From an uncultured Cellvibrio sp. (GTDB taxonomy: Bacteria > Pseudomonadota > Gammaproteobacteria > Pseudomonadales > Cellvibrionaceae): 13,701 nucleotides of DNA. Under the pieces are notes generated by a model, which was given only the letters and a program-made list of their open reading frames with translations, made no database searches and was not told the DNA's origin. This document shows, in pieces, positions 1-6,725 of this stretch (the stretch's first letter is position 1; every line of letters starts with the position of its first letter). Both the position numbers and the translations under genes were made by a program. Location: contig CAMPIG010000079.1 of assembly GCA_946886255.1 (NCBI GenBank), forward strand, positions 1 to 13,701, in the 5' to 3' direction.

Positions 1-221
1 CTATTTTTGAGGCTGATATCGGATTACGGCGCTTGCGCGCCTAATGCGACCTACGCATCCCATCATCGTACCTTACAACACCGCATCTCCATCCAATGCC
101 TTACCTATGTCACCCATCGCACTGAGTTTCACCGGAGCCTATTGGATACTGCGAGCGCCGGCGGCGGTTTTAGCGCCAGTCCCGGGCGATCACAGGACTT
201 ATGAAGGGAGATGGCATCCTG
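1..221. other. Leader region upstream of the CopD-like gene, no supported gene
   Basis: I see no convincing gene here. One frame is open from position 3 to a TAA at 42-44 and could be the last 13 codons of a gene lying to the left, but that length is expected by chance. Other frames starting at 7 and 44 have no ribosome binding site and give low-complexity Arg/His/Ser/Pro-rich peptides unlike real proteins. The stretch most likely carries the 5' leader of the following gene; I could not identify a convincing -35/-10 pair. Confidence 0.4.
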
Positions 222-656
222 ATGCTCTGGTTTCTTGTGCTGCATATCATCGCACTGCTGTTCTGGTGTGCAGCCTTGCTGTACCTGCCGGCATTGATTG
301 CGTCCAATACCCGCGAAAAGCTCGATATCCGCGAGCTGCGCTATGAACACAACGCCGTCGCGCGCTTTGTGTTTGTGCGAATCGCGACCCCCGCTGCCCT
401 GATTGCCATCATCGCCGGCACGCTGGTGTTTTTGGTGAACCGCACCGTGGAAGTCTGGTTGATCGCCAAGCTGACGCTGGTCACAGCGCTGGTGATCTGC
501 CACATGTTTACCGGCCTGTTGATCCTGCGCGCCGAGCGTCAGAGCGAAGGGCGAGTGCATTTCTGGTGTTGCCTGCTGGGCGGCGTCCTGTGCCTGTTGA
601 TGGTGCTGATAGTGTGGATGGTGTTAGCCAAACCCATGCGGGGTGCCTGGGTATGA
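222..656 (+). CDS. CopD/HemJ-like four-helix inner-membrane protein of the oxidase locus
   Basis: A 144-residue integral membrane protein with four hydrophobic segments at about 1-25, 50-72, 78-100 and 113-135. Its opening (MLWFLVLHII, His8 in the first helix) followed by a tryptophan and a Leu-Tyr-Leu-Pro turn resembles the CopD / HemJ-like family. HemJ proteins bind haem and oxidise protoporphyrinogen; CopD is linked to copper uptake. Either activity would suit a haem-copper oxidase locus, but which applies here is inference. An in-frame ATG seven codons upstream (201) is possible, but the GAAGGGAGA lying between the two ATGs is a well-placed ribosome binding site for 222, so I chose 222. 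The stop is 11 nt from the stop of the convergent DUF2231 gene. Family assignment is moderately sure; precise function is not known. Confidence 0.7.
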   Translation: MLWFLVLHIIALLFWCAALLYLPALIASNTREKLDIRELRYEHNAVARFVFVRIATPAALIAIIAGTLVFLVNRTVEVWLIAKLTLVTALVICHMFTGLLILRAERQSEGRVHFWCCLLGGVLCLLMVLIVWMVLAKPMRGAWV

Positions 657-667
657 CATGGTTCGCG

Positions 668-1138
668 CTACAACATCCCCGGCGGCTCTTCCACCTCCAC
701 CCCCACGGCATGTTCGTACACCAGACGCCCGCCCAGGTAGCTGGCGCTGGCGATCAACACACCGGTCAACAACGACAGGTAGAGTCCCCAAGGCAAGATA
801 TTTACATCCGCTGTGTCCAGACGGAACAGCCAGTTGAGCGAGGCGAGAGACAACAGCATCACGGCCAGAATGGCGTGGCACCAGGCGGTGATCAGTCGGC
901 GGATCTGGCTCACGCTGAGCAGGTCAATCAATCCTGCAAAACCCGATACCCAGCCCCCCAACGCACCGATTCCCGCCAACCAGAGGCTGGCCCGCGCCCA
1001 GAAGTAATCCCCGCTGAAGACGTATGCCAGGTCTGTGGCAATCAACCCCAGCAGGGCTGCCACCGGAAAGTGGATCAACATCGGGTGAATAGGATGGCCG
1101 CGAATGGCCATGCGGCTGTTGATGGCTTCGATCACCAT
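668..1138 (-). CDS. DUF2231 family membrane protein
   Basis: A 156-residue, four-helix membrane protein. The histidine-rich motif GHPIHPMLIHFP at residues 14-25 is the hallmark of the DUF2231 family, whose members often sit near respiratory or haem/copper genes but whose biochemical role is unknown. Histidines 15, 18 and 23 at the membrane edge are candidate haem or metal ligands, which is inference. The start is supported by AGGAGG six nucleotides upstream. The gene is antisense inside an otherwise + strand oxidase cluster: it converges on the CopD-like gene and diverges from subunit II, so the roughly 120-nt gap to its right should hold promoters in both directions. Long + strand frames across it are shadows of its GC-rich codons. 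Confidence 0.85.
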   Translation of the reverse strand: MVIEAINSRMAIRGHPIHPMLIHFPVAALLGLIATDLAYVFSGDYFWARASLWLAGIGALGGWVSGFAGLIDLLSVSQIRRLITAWCHAILAVMLLSLASLNWLFRLDTADVNILPWGLYLSLLTGVLIASASYLGGRLVYEHAVGVEVEEPPGML

Positions 1139-1250
1139 GGGTTGCCTCCTGCGGCGAGGGGGTTGGCGGAACAGATACCGGTCATCCTAGCGCGCGGCCC
1201 GGCGCCCATTCCGTGCGCCAGCATCCACTGGGCGGGGCTTGGTCGGCCGC

Positions 1251-1256
1251 TACAAT
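1251..1256 (+). promoter_or_regulatory. Possible -10 box (TACAAT) for the oxidase operon
   Basis: TACAAT is a good -10 match in the divergent gap between the DUF2231 gene and subunit II. No matching -35 is present at 17 nt, so support is weak. If it is real, transcription would begin near 1263, downstream of the ATG at 1255. That would rule that ATG out as the subunit II start and leave the AAAAGGGGGA run (about 1267-1276) in the leader. Confidence 0.25.
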
Positions 1257-1276
1257 GCGTAGCGGGAAAAGGGGGA

Positions 1277-1951
1277 TTGGCATATGCCAGTACCTGCCTG
1301 ACCGCCTGTTCCGGCCCCTATTCCGCCCTCGATCCCGCCAGCAGCAGCGCCCAGGCGGTAGCCATCTTGTGGTGGAGCATGTTTGCCTTCGCGACGTTAG
1401 TGTTGCTGTGCGTGCTCGGCTCCTGGCTCTATGCCATCCGCCGCACCGGGCAACCAGGTAATGATCCGGACGAACAACGCGCGCAACGCCGCTGGATTAT
1501 CGGCGGCGGCTTGGTGCTGCCCACGGCGAGCATTGTCGTGTTGCTGGCCTTTGGCATCCCCATCGGCCATCGCATGCTGCCCTTGCCGCTGGAATCCGGC
1601 GAAGCGCTGGTGATCGAGGTGACCGGCCACCAATGGTGGTGGGAGGTTCGCTATCCCGGTACCGGTCTCACGCTGCGCAATGAAATTCATATCCCCGTCG
1701 ACCAGCCGGTGGATATTCACCTCACCACCGCTGACGTAATTCATGCCTTCTGGGTGCCGCGCCTGGGCGGCAAGCTGGACGCTATCCCTGGCCGCACCAA
1801 TGTCCTGCGCCTGCAAACGGATCGACCCGGCAGCTATCGTGGCCAGTGCGCCGAGTTCTGCGGCCTCAATCATGCCCATATGCAATTCACCGTCGAAGCC
1901 CATCCACCGGAGGCATTTGATCAATGGCTGGAGACCCATTCCCGTGACTGA
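1277..1951 (+). CDS. Cytochrome c oxidase subunit II (CuA protein), start uncertain
   Basis: Subunit II of an aa3-type oxidase; it accepts electrons from cytochrome c at the periplasmic CuA centre. All CuA ligands are visible: the His of the VIHAFWVP segment (1742-1744), then Cys-x3-Cys-x3-His-x2-Met in QCAEFCGLNHAHM. Two transmembrane helices precede the aromatic GHQWWWEVRYP segment. No CXXCH haem-c domain follows, so this is not a fused caa3-type subunit II. Leu-Thr-Ala-Cys followed by SGPYSALDP near the N-terminus looks like a lipobox. The start is a problem. The only in-frame start codon before the lipobox is the TTG used here, which directly abuts the GGGGGA run and leaves a very short signal peptide. 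Removing one base from the AAAAGGGGG run would join the ATG at 1255 to this frame and give a normal signal peptide. The gene overlaps the next one by 8 nt. Confidence 0.8.
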   Translation: MAYASTCLTACSGPYSALDPASSSAQAVAILWWSMFAFATLVLLCVLGSWLYAIRRTGQPGNDPDEQRAQRRWIIGGGLVLPTASIVVLLAFGIPIGHRMLPLPLESGEALVIEVTGHQWWWEVRYPGTGLTLRNEIHIPVDQPVDIHLTTADVIHAFWVPRLGGKLDAIPGRTNVLRLQTDRPGSYRGQCAEFCGLNHAHMQFTVEAHPPEAFDQWLETHSRD

Positions 1952-4457
1952 TAATCGCCTGCCCGTGGCAGAACTCGACCGCCGCTTCGCCAGTATCTGG
2001 GACAGCCCCACCGGCTGGCGCGCGCTGTCAGCCGTGAATCACACGGCGGTGGGGCTGCGTTTTATCGTCACTGGCATTGTGTTCTTCCTGATCGGCGGTG
2101 TACTGGCGATGATCCTGCGCACCCAGTTGGCATTGCCCAACCAGGCTATCGTCAGTGCCGACACCTATAACCAGATATTCACCATGCACGGTACGGTGAT
2201 GATGTTCCTGTTCGCCATCCCGGTACTGGAAGGGTTGGCGATGTACATGATCCCCAAGATGCTCGGCGCCCGCGATCTGGTCTTCCCGCGCATCAGTTCG
2301 CTGGGTTATTACTGCTATGTGTTCGGTGGGGTGATCATCCTGTCCAGTCTGCTGCTGGAGATGGCACCGGATGCGGGCTGGTTTATGTATACGCCGCTGA
2401 GCGACAAGAATTTTTCGCCGGACAAGGGGCCGGATTTCTGGCTGCTGGGCATTACCTTTGTGGAGATCTCGGCCATGTCGGCGGGCATTGAGCTGGTGGT
2501 GTCGATCCTGCGCACCCGGGCACCGGGCATGACCCTGGGCAAGATGCCGATCTTCGCCTGGTACATCCTCGCCATGTCGCTGATGATCATCTTCGGCTTC
2601 CCGCCCTTGATCCTCGCCAGCATCCTGCTGGAGCTGGAGCGGGCAGCGGGCTTTGCGTTCTTCGATGTGAGTCGCGGCGGCGATCCCTTGCTCTGGCAGC
2701 ATTTGTTCTGGCTATTTGGCCACCCGGAGGTGTACATCATCTTCCTGCCGGCGGCAGGCATTGTCTCCACATTGATTCCGGTCTTCGCCCGGCGGCCCTT
2801 AGTCGGTTACCGCTGGATTGTACTGGCCATCATCCTGATGGGCTTTATCAGCTTTGGCCTGTGGGTCCATCACATGTTCACGGTGGGCATCCCGCATTTG
2901 GCCCAGGCATTTTTCTCGGTGGCGAGCATGCTGGTGGCTATCCCCACCGCAATCCAGGTCTTCGCCTGGCTGGCGACGCTGTGGAGCGGGCGAGTGGTGT
3001 TTGCCTTGCCCATGCTGTGGATCATTGGCTTCCTGGTGATCTTCGTCTGCGGCGGCCTGACCGGGGTGATGCTGGCGCTGGTGCCGTTTAACTGGCAGGT
3101 GCACGACACCCATTTTGTGGTAGCCCACATGCACTATGTACTGGTGGGTGGCATGCTGTTTCCGCTAATCGCCGGGTTCTATTACTGGTTGCCGCACCTG
3201 TCCGGCCGTATGCCCTCAGAGAAGCTGGGACGCTGGGGCTTCTGGCTGACCTTTATCGGCTTCAACGCGACCTTCCTGCTGATGCACGTCACCGGCCTGA
3301 TGGGCATGCCGCGCCGGATTTACACCTACGACACCGGGCTCGGCTGGGATTGGTTGAACCTCTTGTCGTCGGTCGGCGGGTTTGTGATGGCGGCGGGCAT
3401 CGCCATGATCCTGTTGGATATCAGCCTGCATTTTCGCTTTGGCCGCAAGGCAGAGCCCAACCCCTGGGGTGCGGATACGCTGGAGTGGGCGGTATCCATG
3501 CCGCCCAGTTCCTATAACTTTGCCAGCCTGCCGGAGGTACGCACCCGCCATCCGCTGTGGGATCACCCGGATCTACCGCAATCCACAGCGACGGGGGAAC
3601 ACCATCTCGCCACCTTCGAGCACGGGCGGCGGGAAACCTACGGCATTGATGCCATCAGTGGCAAGGTGAAGGAAATCATCCACCTTCCCACCAACTCCTG
3701 GCTGCCCTTGCAGGTTTCGCTATTCCTGGCGGTGGTGTGTATCAGCCTGTTAGTAGGTGCTTACACACTGGCCTTGCTAGCGTTTATCGTCGCAATGGTG
3801 TTTATCCTGCGCTGGAGCTGGCACAACGGCGCCCACCCCGTCGCGGAGCCGGTGCGTGCCGATGATCCGACGGACCCGCCGTTACATTCACGCACCGATA
3901 ACGGCCCCGGCCTGTGGGGCATGATGGTGGGGCTATTGGCCAACGGCACGCTTTACCTGTCGCTTTTGTTCGGCTGGTTCTACCTGTGGACGGTGGCGCC
4001 TAACTGGTCAGTACCCGCAGAAAACCCGATCACCTGGCTGCCGCTGGTGGTAAGTGGTGGCTTACTTACGCTGGCAACCTGGATGTTCCACCAACTGACA
4101 AGCCAGGTGCGACAAGGTCAGACCAGCGGTTTGCAAACCAAACTATGGCTGGCGGCATTCCTGAGCCTGCTACACGCGGGCAGTTTGTTATGGGTGCTGC
4201 TGGCCGCTGATCTGCAACCCCTGCGCCTGGCCCACGATGCGGTGCTGTTGGTGATGCTGATCTACCTGATGATCCACAGCGGCCTGCTGCCGATCCTCAC
4301 TGGGATGCAGGCTATGCGGGTGCGCCTGGGTTATGTGGGTGCCGGGCTGCCTTACGAACCGGTCGTGTTGCGTCCTTTCTGGATCTATACCCTGGGTATT
4401 TTCTGGGTAAGCGGCACGGCCTTTCTTTTACTTCCCATCAGTTGGGGAGGTGCATGA
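1944..4457 (+). CDS. Fused cytochrome c oxidase subunit I-III (haem-copper oxidase core)
   Basis: An 837-residue fusion: subunit I (about 1-530, twelve helices), a soluble linker (about 530-600) and a subunit III-like part (about 600-837, six or seven helices). It reduces oxygen to water at a haem a3/CuB site in the inner membrane. Visible landmarks are His82 and His397 (haem a), His395 (haem a3), His260, His309 and His310 (CuB), Tyr264 cross-linkable to His260, Glu262 in GHPEVY, His387/Asp388 (Mg site) and Arg457/Arg458. Spacings from His260 match the Paracoccus A1-type enzyme as I recall it. At those spacings the K-channel Lys is Gln338, and the three D-channel Asn are Met100, Ser118 and Glu183, while Asp111 is kept. 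The subunit III part lacks the usual conserved Glu in its Trp-Gly-Met helix. The GTG start has GGAG ten nucleotides upstream, inside subunit II. Confidence 0.92.
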   Translation: MTDNRLPVAELDRRFASIWDSPTGWRALSAVNHTAVGLRFIVTGIVFFLIGGVLAMILRTQLALPNQAIVSADTYNQIFTMHGTVMMFLFAIPVLEGLAMYMIPKMLGARDLVFPRISSLGYYCYVFGGVIILSSLLLEMAPDAGWFMYTPLSDKNFSPDKGPDFWLLGITFVEISAMSAGIELVVSILRTRAPGMTLGKMPIFAWYILAMSLMIIFGFPPLILASILLELERAAGFAFFDVSRGGDPLLWQHLFWLFGHPEVYIIFLPAAGIVSTLIPVFARRPLVGYRWIVLAIILMGFISFGLWVHHMFTVGIPHLAQAFFSVASMLVAIPTAIQVFAWLATLWSGRVVFALPMLWIIGFLVIFVCGGLTGVMLALVPFNWQVHDTHFVVAHMHYVLVGGMLFPLIAGFYYWLPHLSGRMPSEKLGRWGFWLTFIGFNATFLLMHVTGLMGMPRRIYTYDTGLGWDWLNLLSSVGGFVMAAGIAMILLDISLHFRFGRKAEPNPWGADTLEWAVSMPPSSYNFASLPEVRTRHPLWDHPDLPQSTATGEHHLATFEHGRRETYGIDAISGKVKEIIHLPTNSWLPLQVSLFLAVVCISLLVGAYTLALLAFIVAMVFILRWSWHNGAHPVAEPVRADDPTDPPLHSRTDNGPGLWGMMVGLLANGTLYLSLLFGWFYLWTVAPNWSVPAENPITWLPLVVSGGLLTLATWMFHQLTSQVRQGQTSGLQTKLWLAAFLSLLHAGSLLWVLLAADLQPLRLAHDAVLLVMLIYLMIHSGLLPILTGMQAMRVRLGYVGAGLPYEPVVLRPFWIYTLGIFWVSGTAFLLLPISWGGA

Positions 4458-4792
4458 TGCACGTCATTGTTCATCCTATCCAAATGGCCATGGGCTTCAT
4501 CATCTGGAGCGTCTGGTTTGTCGTAGTGTATGGCGGACTGTCGGTCGCCTGTGATGTGTCGCCACCCTCTTTGCGCCTGGGCAATGGGACCTGGATCAAC
4601 GCGGTACTGCTGGGGATAACGCTGTTTACGACCTTGTTCCTGCTCGGGCTGGCCTACCGCTGTTGGCGGGCACGGCCCACGACCGACAATCGCCGGTTTG
4701 TGGTGTGGGTCGCCTTTGCTGGTTATGTCACCGCCGCTATCGCTACCTTCGCAGTCGGTCTGCCTATCCTCGGCTTACCGCCGTGTTTGTAA
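4454..4792 (+). CDS. Small three-helix membrane protein of the oxidase operon
   Basis: A 112-residue hydrophobic protein with three predicted membrane segments at about 10-32, 47-70 and 80-105. I do not recognise a named family. It occupies the slot where bacterial oxidase operons often carry a small accessory subunit or assembly protein, so an accessory role is inferred from position only. The first ATG overlaps the preceding stop as ATGA. A second ATG immediately follows (4457) and is spaced six nucleotides from the strong GGGGAGG, so it may be the true initiator. No cysteine pair or histidine motif suggesting cofactor binding stands out. Confidence 0.7.
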   Translation: MMHVIVHPIQMAMGFIIWSVWFVVVYGGLSVACDVSPPSLRLGNGTWINAVLLGITLFTTLFLLGLAYRCWRARPTTDNRRFVVWVAFAGYVTAAIATFAVGLPILGLPPCL

Positions 4793-4810
4793 AACGGCGC
4801 GGCAAGGAAA

Positions 4811-4814
4811 GAGG
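4811..4814 (+). promoter_or_regulatory. Ribosome binding site deciding the TTG start of CtaG
   Basis: GAGG, within a purine-rich AGGAAAGAGG stretch, lies seven nucleotides before TTG 4822. It selects that codon over the unsupported upstream starts at GTG 4783 and ATG 4663. The resulting protein begins directly with a signal-peptide-like sequence. Confidence 0.6.
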
Positions 4815-4821
4815 TCAGGCA

Positions 4822-5655
4822 TTGAACAAACGAGTTGGTCGGACGCTCTGGATTGCTCTATTGCTACTGATTGAGCCGGCACTGGCGCACAGTCCGGTGA
4901 GCGGCACAGGCAGTGAGCGCGTGGCGGGCCTGCTCAGTGCAGGCTTGCTGGCAAGCTTCTGGCTGATCTACCTGATCGGCGCCTGGCGCCGCCCGGCCCG
5001 ACGGTTTAAAACGGTCTGGTTCCACCTCGCGGCCGTTATCTGCGCTGCCGCCCTGCTCGGTCCCCTGGACCACTGGGCCGAAACCAGCACGGCCGCCCAT
5101 ATGATCCAACACATGTTGCTGCTGGTGATCATCGCACCCTTCTGGGTGATCAGTCGTCCGCTGGCGCAGGTGATTGCCGGTAGCGGACGATTGTTGGTTT
5201 GGGGCTGGAAGCCCATGCTGAAGCTCACCCGTCACCCGATGCTGGTGGCCTACCTGCAAGGTGCGGTCATCTGGTTCTGGCATACGCCTTACTTCTACAT
5301 GCTGGCGGTGGAAGATGCCTGGTGGCATTTGGTGGAGCACAGTTGTTTTCTGCTGGGCGCCGGCCTCTTCTGGTGGGCAATCTTGCGCAATCGCCGCCGC
5401 CACGCGCCCTGGGCTTTACTGGCACTGCTGTTTACCCTGATGCACACCGGTTTTCTCGGCGCAGTCCTGACCTTTGCCCGGGCGCCGCTCTACGGCGAAG
5501 CCCGCAGCCTGATGGACCAGCAACTGGCGGGTTTGATTATGTGGGTGCCCGGCGCAATCCCCTATTTGCTGGCCGCTGCCTGGATCGGGCACGGCTGGTA
5601 TCAACAACTGGCGGGGAGGGTGGAAGAACCGTCCACCGAACCGTCAGCGGATTAA
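4822..5655 (+). CDS. ctaG: caa3_CtaG-type cytochrome c oxidase assembly protein
   Basis: A 277-residue polytopic membrane protein of the caa3_CtaG family, linked to assembly of haem-copper oxidases and unrelated to the Cox11-type protein also called CtaG. Diagnostic elements are the histidine cluster AAHMIQHMLLL, the WFWHTPYFY segment, and TLMHTGFLGA followed by a Pro-Gly-Ala-Ile-Pro segment near the end. The N-terminus has basic residues, a hydrophobic core and an Ala-Leu-Ala site, so a signal peptide cleaved before His-Ser-Pro is likely. The start is a TTG with GAGG seven nucleotides upstream; the longer frame back to 4663 overlaps the previous gene and encodes an unnatural Arg/Cys-rich leader. 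It lies 29 nt after the small membrane protein and is probably the last gene of the oxidase operon. A separate copper chaperone is not visible in the window. Confidence 0.88.
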   Translation: MNKRVGRTLWIALLLLIEPALAHSPVSGTGSERVAGLLSAGLLASFWLIYLIGAWRRPARRFKTVWFHLAAVICAAALLGPLDHWAETSTAAHMIQHMLLLVIIAPFWVISRPLAQVIAGSGRLLVWGWKPMLKLTRHPMLVAYLQGAVIWFWHTPYFYMLAVEDAWWHLVEHSCFLLGAGLFWWAILRNRRRHAPWALLALLFTLMHTGFLGAVLTFARAPLYGEARSLMDQQLAGLIMWVPGAIPYLLAAAWIGHGWYQQLAGRVEEPSTEPSAD

Positions 5656-5673
5656 TATTCCGATCATCGCCCC

Positions 5674-5697
5674 ACTGTGGCAATCGCGGGTGCCAGT
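5674..5697. repeat. Imperfect inverted repeat between CtaG and DUF2157 genes
   Basis: ACTGTGGCA pairs with TGCCAGT across an eight-base loop, giving seven base pairs with a two-base bulge. It sits in the 86-nt gap between two transcription units. There is no T-tract after it, so it is not a standard intrinsic terminator; it could be a weak terminator, an operator or chance. Confidence 0.25.
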
Positions 5698-5741
5698 CAC
5701 TACTATGACGACACCTCACGTGTTCACAAGGAAGCCCGACG

Positions 5742-6725
5742 ATGAACCCCATTCCCCCTTCACCGCGCGATGCGCTGGTGGCTTTGATCGAGCAGGGCGC
5801 ACTGCCAGTGGAACAGATTCCTGCAGCGATGCAACTCACGCATTTGCATCCCTCCTTAAACGACTGGCGTCACTTTATCGATCGATTGCTGCTGTGGCTC
5901 GGCAGTTTGGCCATCGCCTTTGCGCTGTTATTTTTTATCGCTTACAACTGGAGCGACCTCGGCCGCTTTGCCAAATTTGGACTGGTCCAGGCATTTATGG
6001 TGTTGGGTATTGCGGCCTACTGGCGCTGGCATCGGGATGCCATCATCGGCAAAGTCGCCCTGCTGGTCACCTGTATCGGCCTCGGCGTTTTACTCGCGCT
6101 CTACGGCCAGACCTATCAAACCGGCGCCGATCCCTGGCAATTATTTTTTAACTGGGCCTTGTTGATGTTGCCCTGGGCATTGATCGCCCGTTTTCCGGCG
6201 ATCTGGATTCTGTGGCTCGCGTTGATAAACCTCAGCGGCGTGCTGTACTACCGCACCTTTGATGGCCTCTGGGGCTTTATGTTGTGGTCCGACATCGGAC
6301 TCTACTGGTTATTAATGACGATTAATATTCCTGCGCTGATCGTGTGGGAATTGCTCAGTAAAAAATTACTTTGGCTTAACGAAGCCTGGGCCGTTCGTTT
6401 GATTGCCGTGGGCTGCGGCATTCCCGCCACCTGGCTGGCGCTGTACAACATCTTTGAGGACGGTGTGACTGCCTGGCCGCTACTCGTCTGGTTATTATTT
6501 TCGGCGGCCCTGTTTTTCTACTATCGCAAAATCAAAGTGGATTTATTTATGCTCGCTGGCGGTTGCCTGTCCGGCATTGTGGTGATCGTTGCCTTTGCAG
6601 CGAACTTTTTACTCCGCGACCTGGATGAAGCCGGCATATTTTTATTATTGGCATTACTGATTATCGGGTTGAGTAGCGCTGCCGCTATTTGGTTGCGCAA
6701 GGTTCACAGGGAGCAACAGGCATGA
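5742..6725 (+). CDS. DUF2157 domain membrane protein
   Basis: A 327-residue protein with a short soluble N-terminal region (about 1-45) rich in Leu/Pro and then about nine to ten hydrophobic helices. The N-terminal 'DALVALIEQGALP' helix, the following HPSLNDWRHFIDRLLLWLG segment and the helix bundle fit the DUF2157 family of predicted membrane proteins. Function is unknown. It is the first gene of a trio with DUF4401 and GDYXXLXXXV proteins, an arrangement I know to recur in bacteria. AAGGAAG stands a suitable distance before the ATG. The stop overlaps the next start as ATGA, so the two proteins are probably translationally coupled and may be made in matched amounts. Confidence 0.82.
   Translation: MNPIPPSPRDALVALIEQGALPVEQIPAAMQLTHLHPSLNDWRHFIDRLLLWLGSLAIAFALLFFIAYNWSDLGRFAKFGLVQAFMVLGIAAYWRWHRDAIIGKVALLVTCIGLGVLLALYGQTYQTGADPWQLFFNWALLMLPWALIARFPAIWILWLALINLSGVLYYRTFDGLWGFMLWSDIGLYWLLMTINIPALIVWELLSKKLLWLNEAWAVRLIAVGCGIPATWLALYNIFEDGVTAWPLLVWLLFSAALFFYYRKIKVDLFMLAGGCLSGIVVIVAFAANFLLRDLDEAGIFLLLALLIIGLSSAAAIWLRKVHREQQA

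Noticed and set aside
3..44. A 13-codon open frame ending in TAA at the left edge, possibly the tail of an upstream gene
   Set aside because: Too short to distinguish from chance without sequence to the left.
566..1276. A long + strand extension (from 566) upstream of subunit II in the same frame
   Set aside because: It runs antisense through the DUF2231 gene and encodes Gln/His/Pro-rich shadow sequence; the real protein begins near the lipobox.
1743..1943. Longer start for the fused subunit I-III at ATG 1743
   Set aside because: It lies wholly inside subunit II; the GTG at 1944 has a ribosome binding site and begins the family-like N-terminus.
1397..2011. A 204-codon - strand frame over subunit II
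   Set aside because: Same kind of antisense shadow; the CuA protein on the + strand explains the conservation.
2028..2702. A 224-codon - strand frame inside subunit I
   Set aside because: A shadow of GC-rich + strand codons: Asp/His/Gln-rich, no membrane segments, no family features, while the + strand frame is unmistakable oxidase.
1944..4457. Cytochrome bo3-type quinol oxidase or caa3-type oxidase identity
   Set aside because: The neighbouring subunit II keeps all CuA ligands, so cytochrome c rather than quinol is the donor, and it has no CXXCH domain, so it is not a fused caa3 type.
5674..5697. Hairpin after CtaG as an intrinsic terminator
   Set aside because: The stem is bulged and no T-run follows, so it was listed only as a weak inverted repeat.
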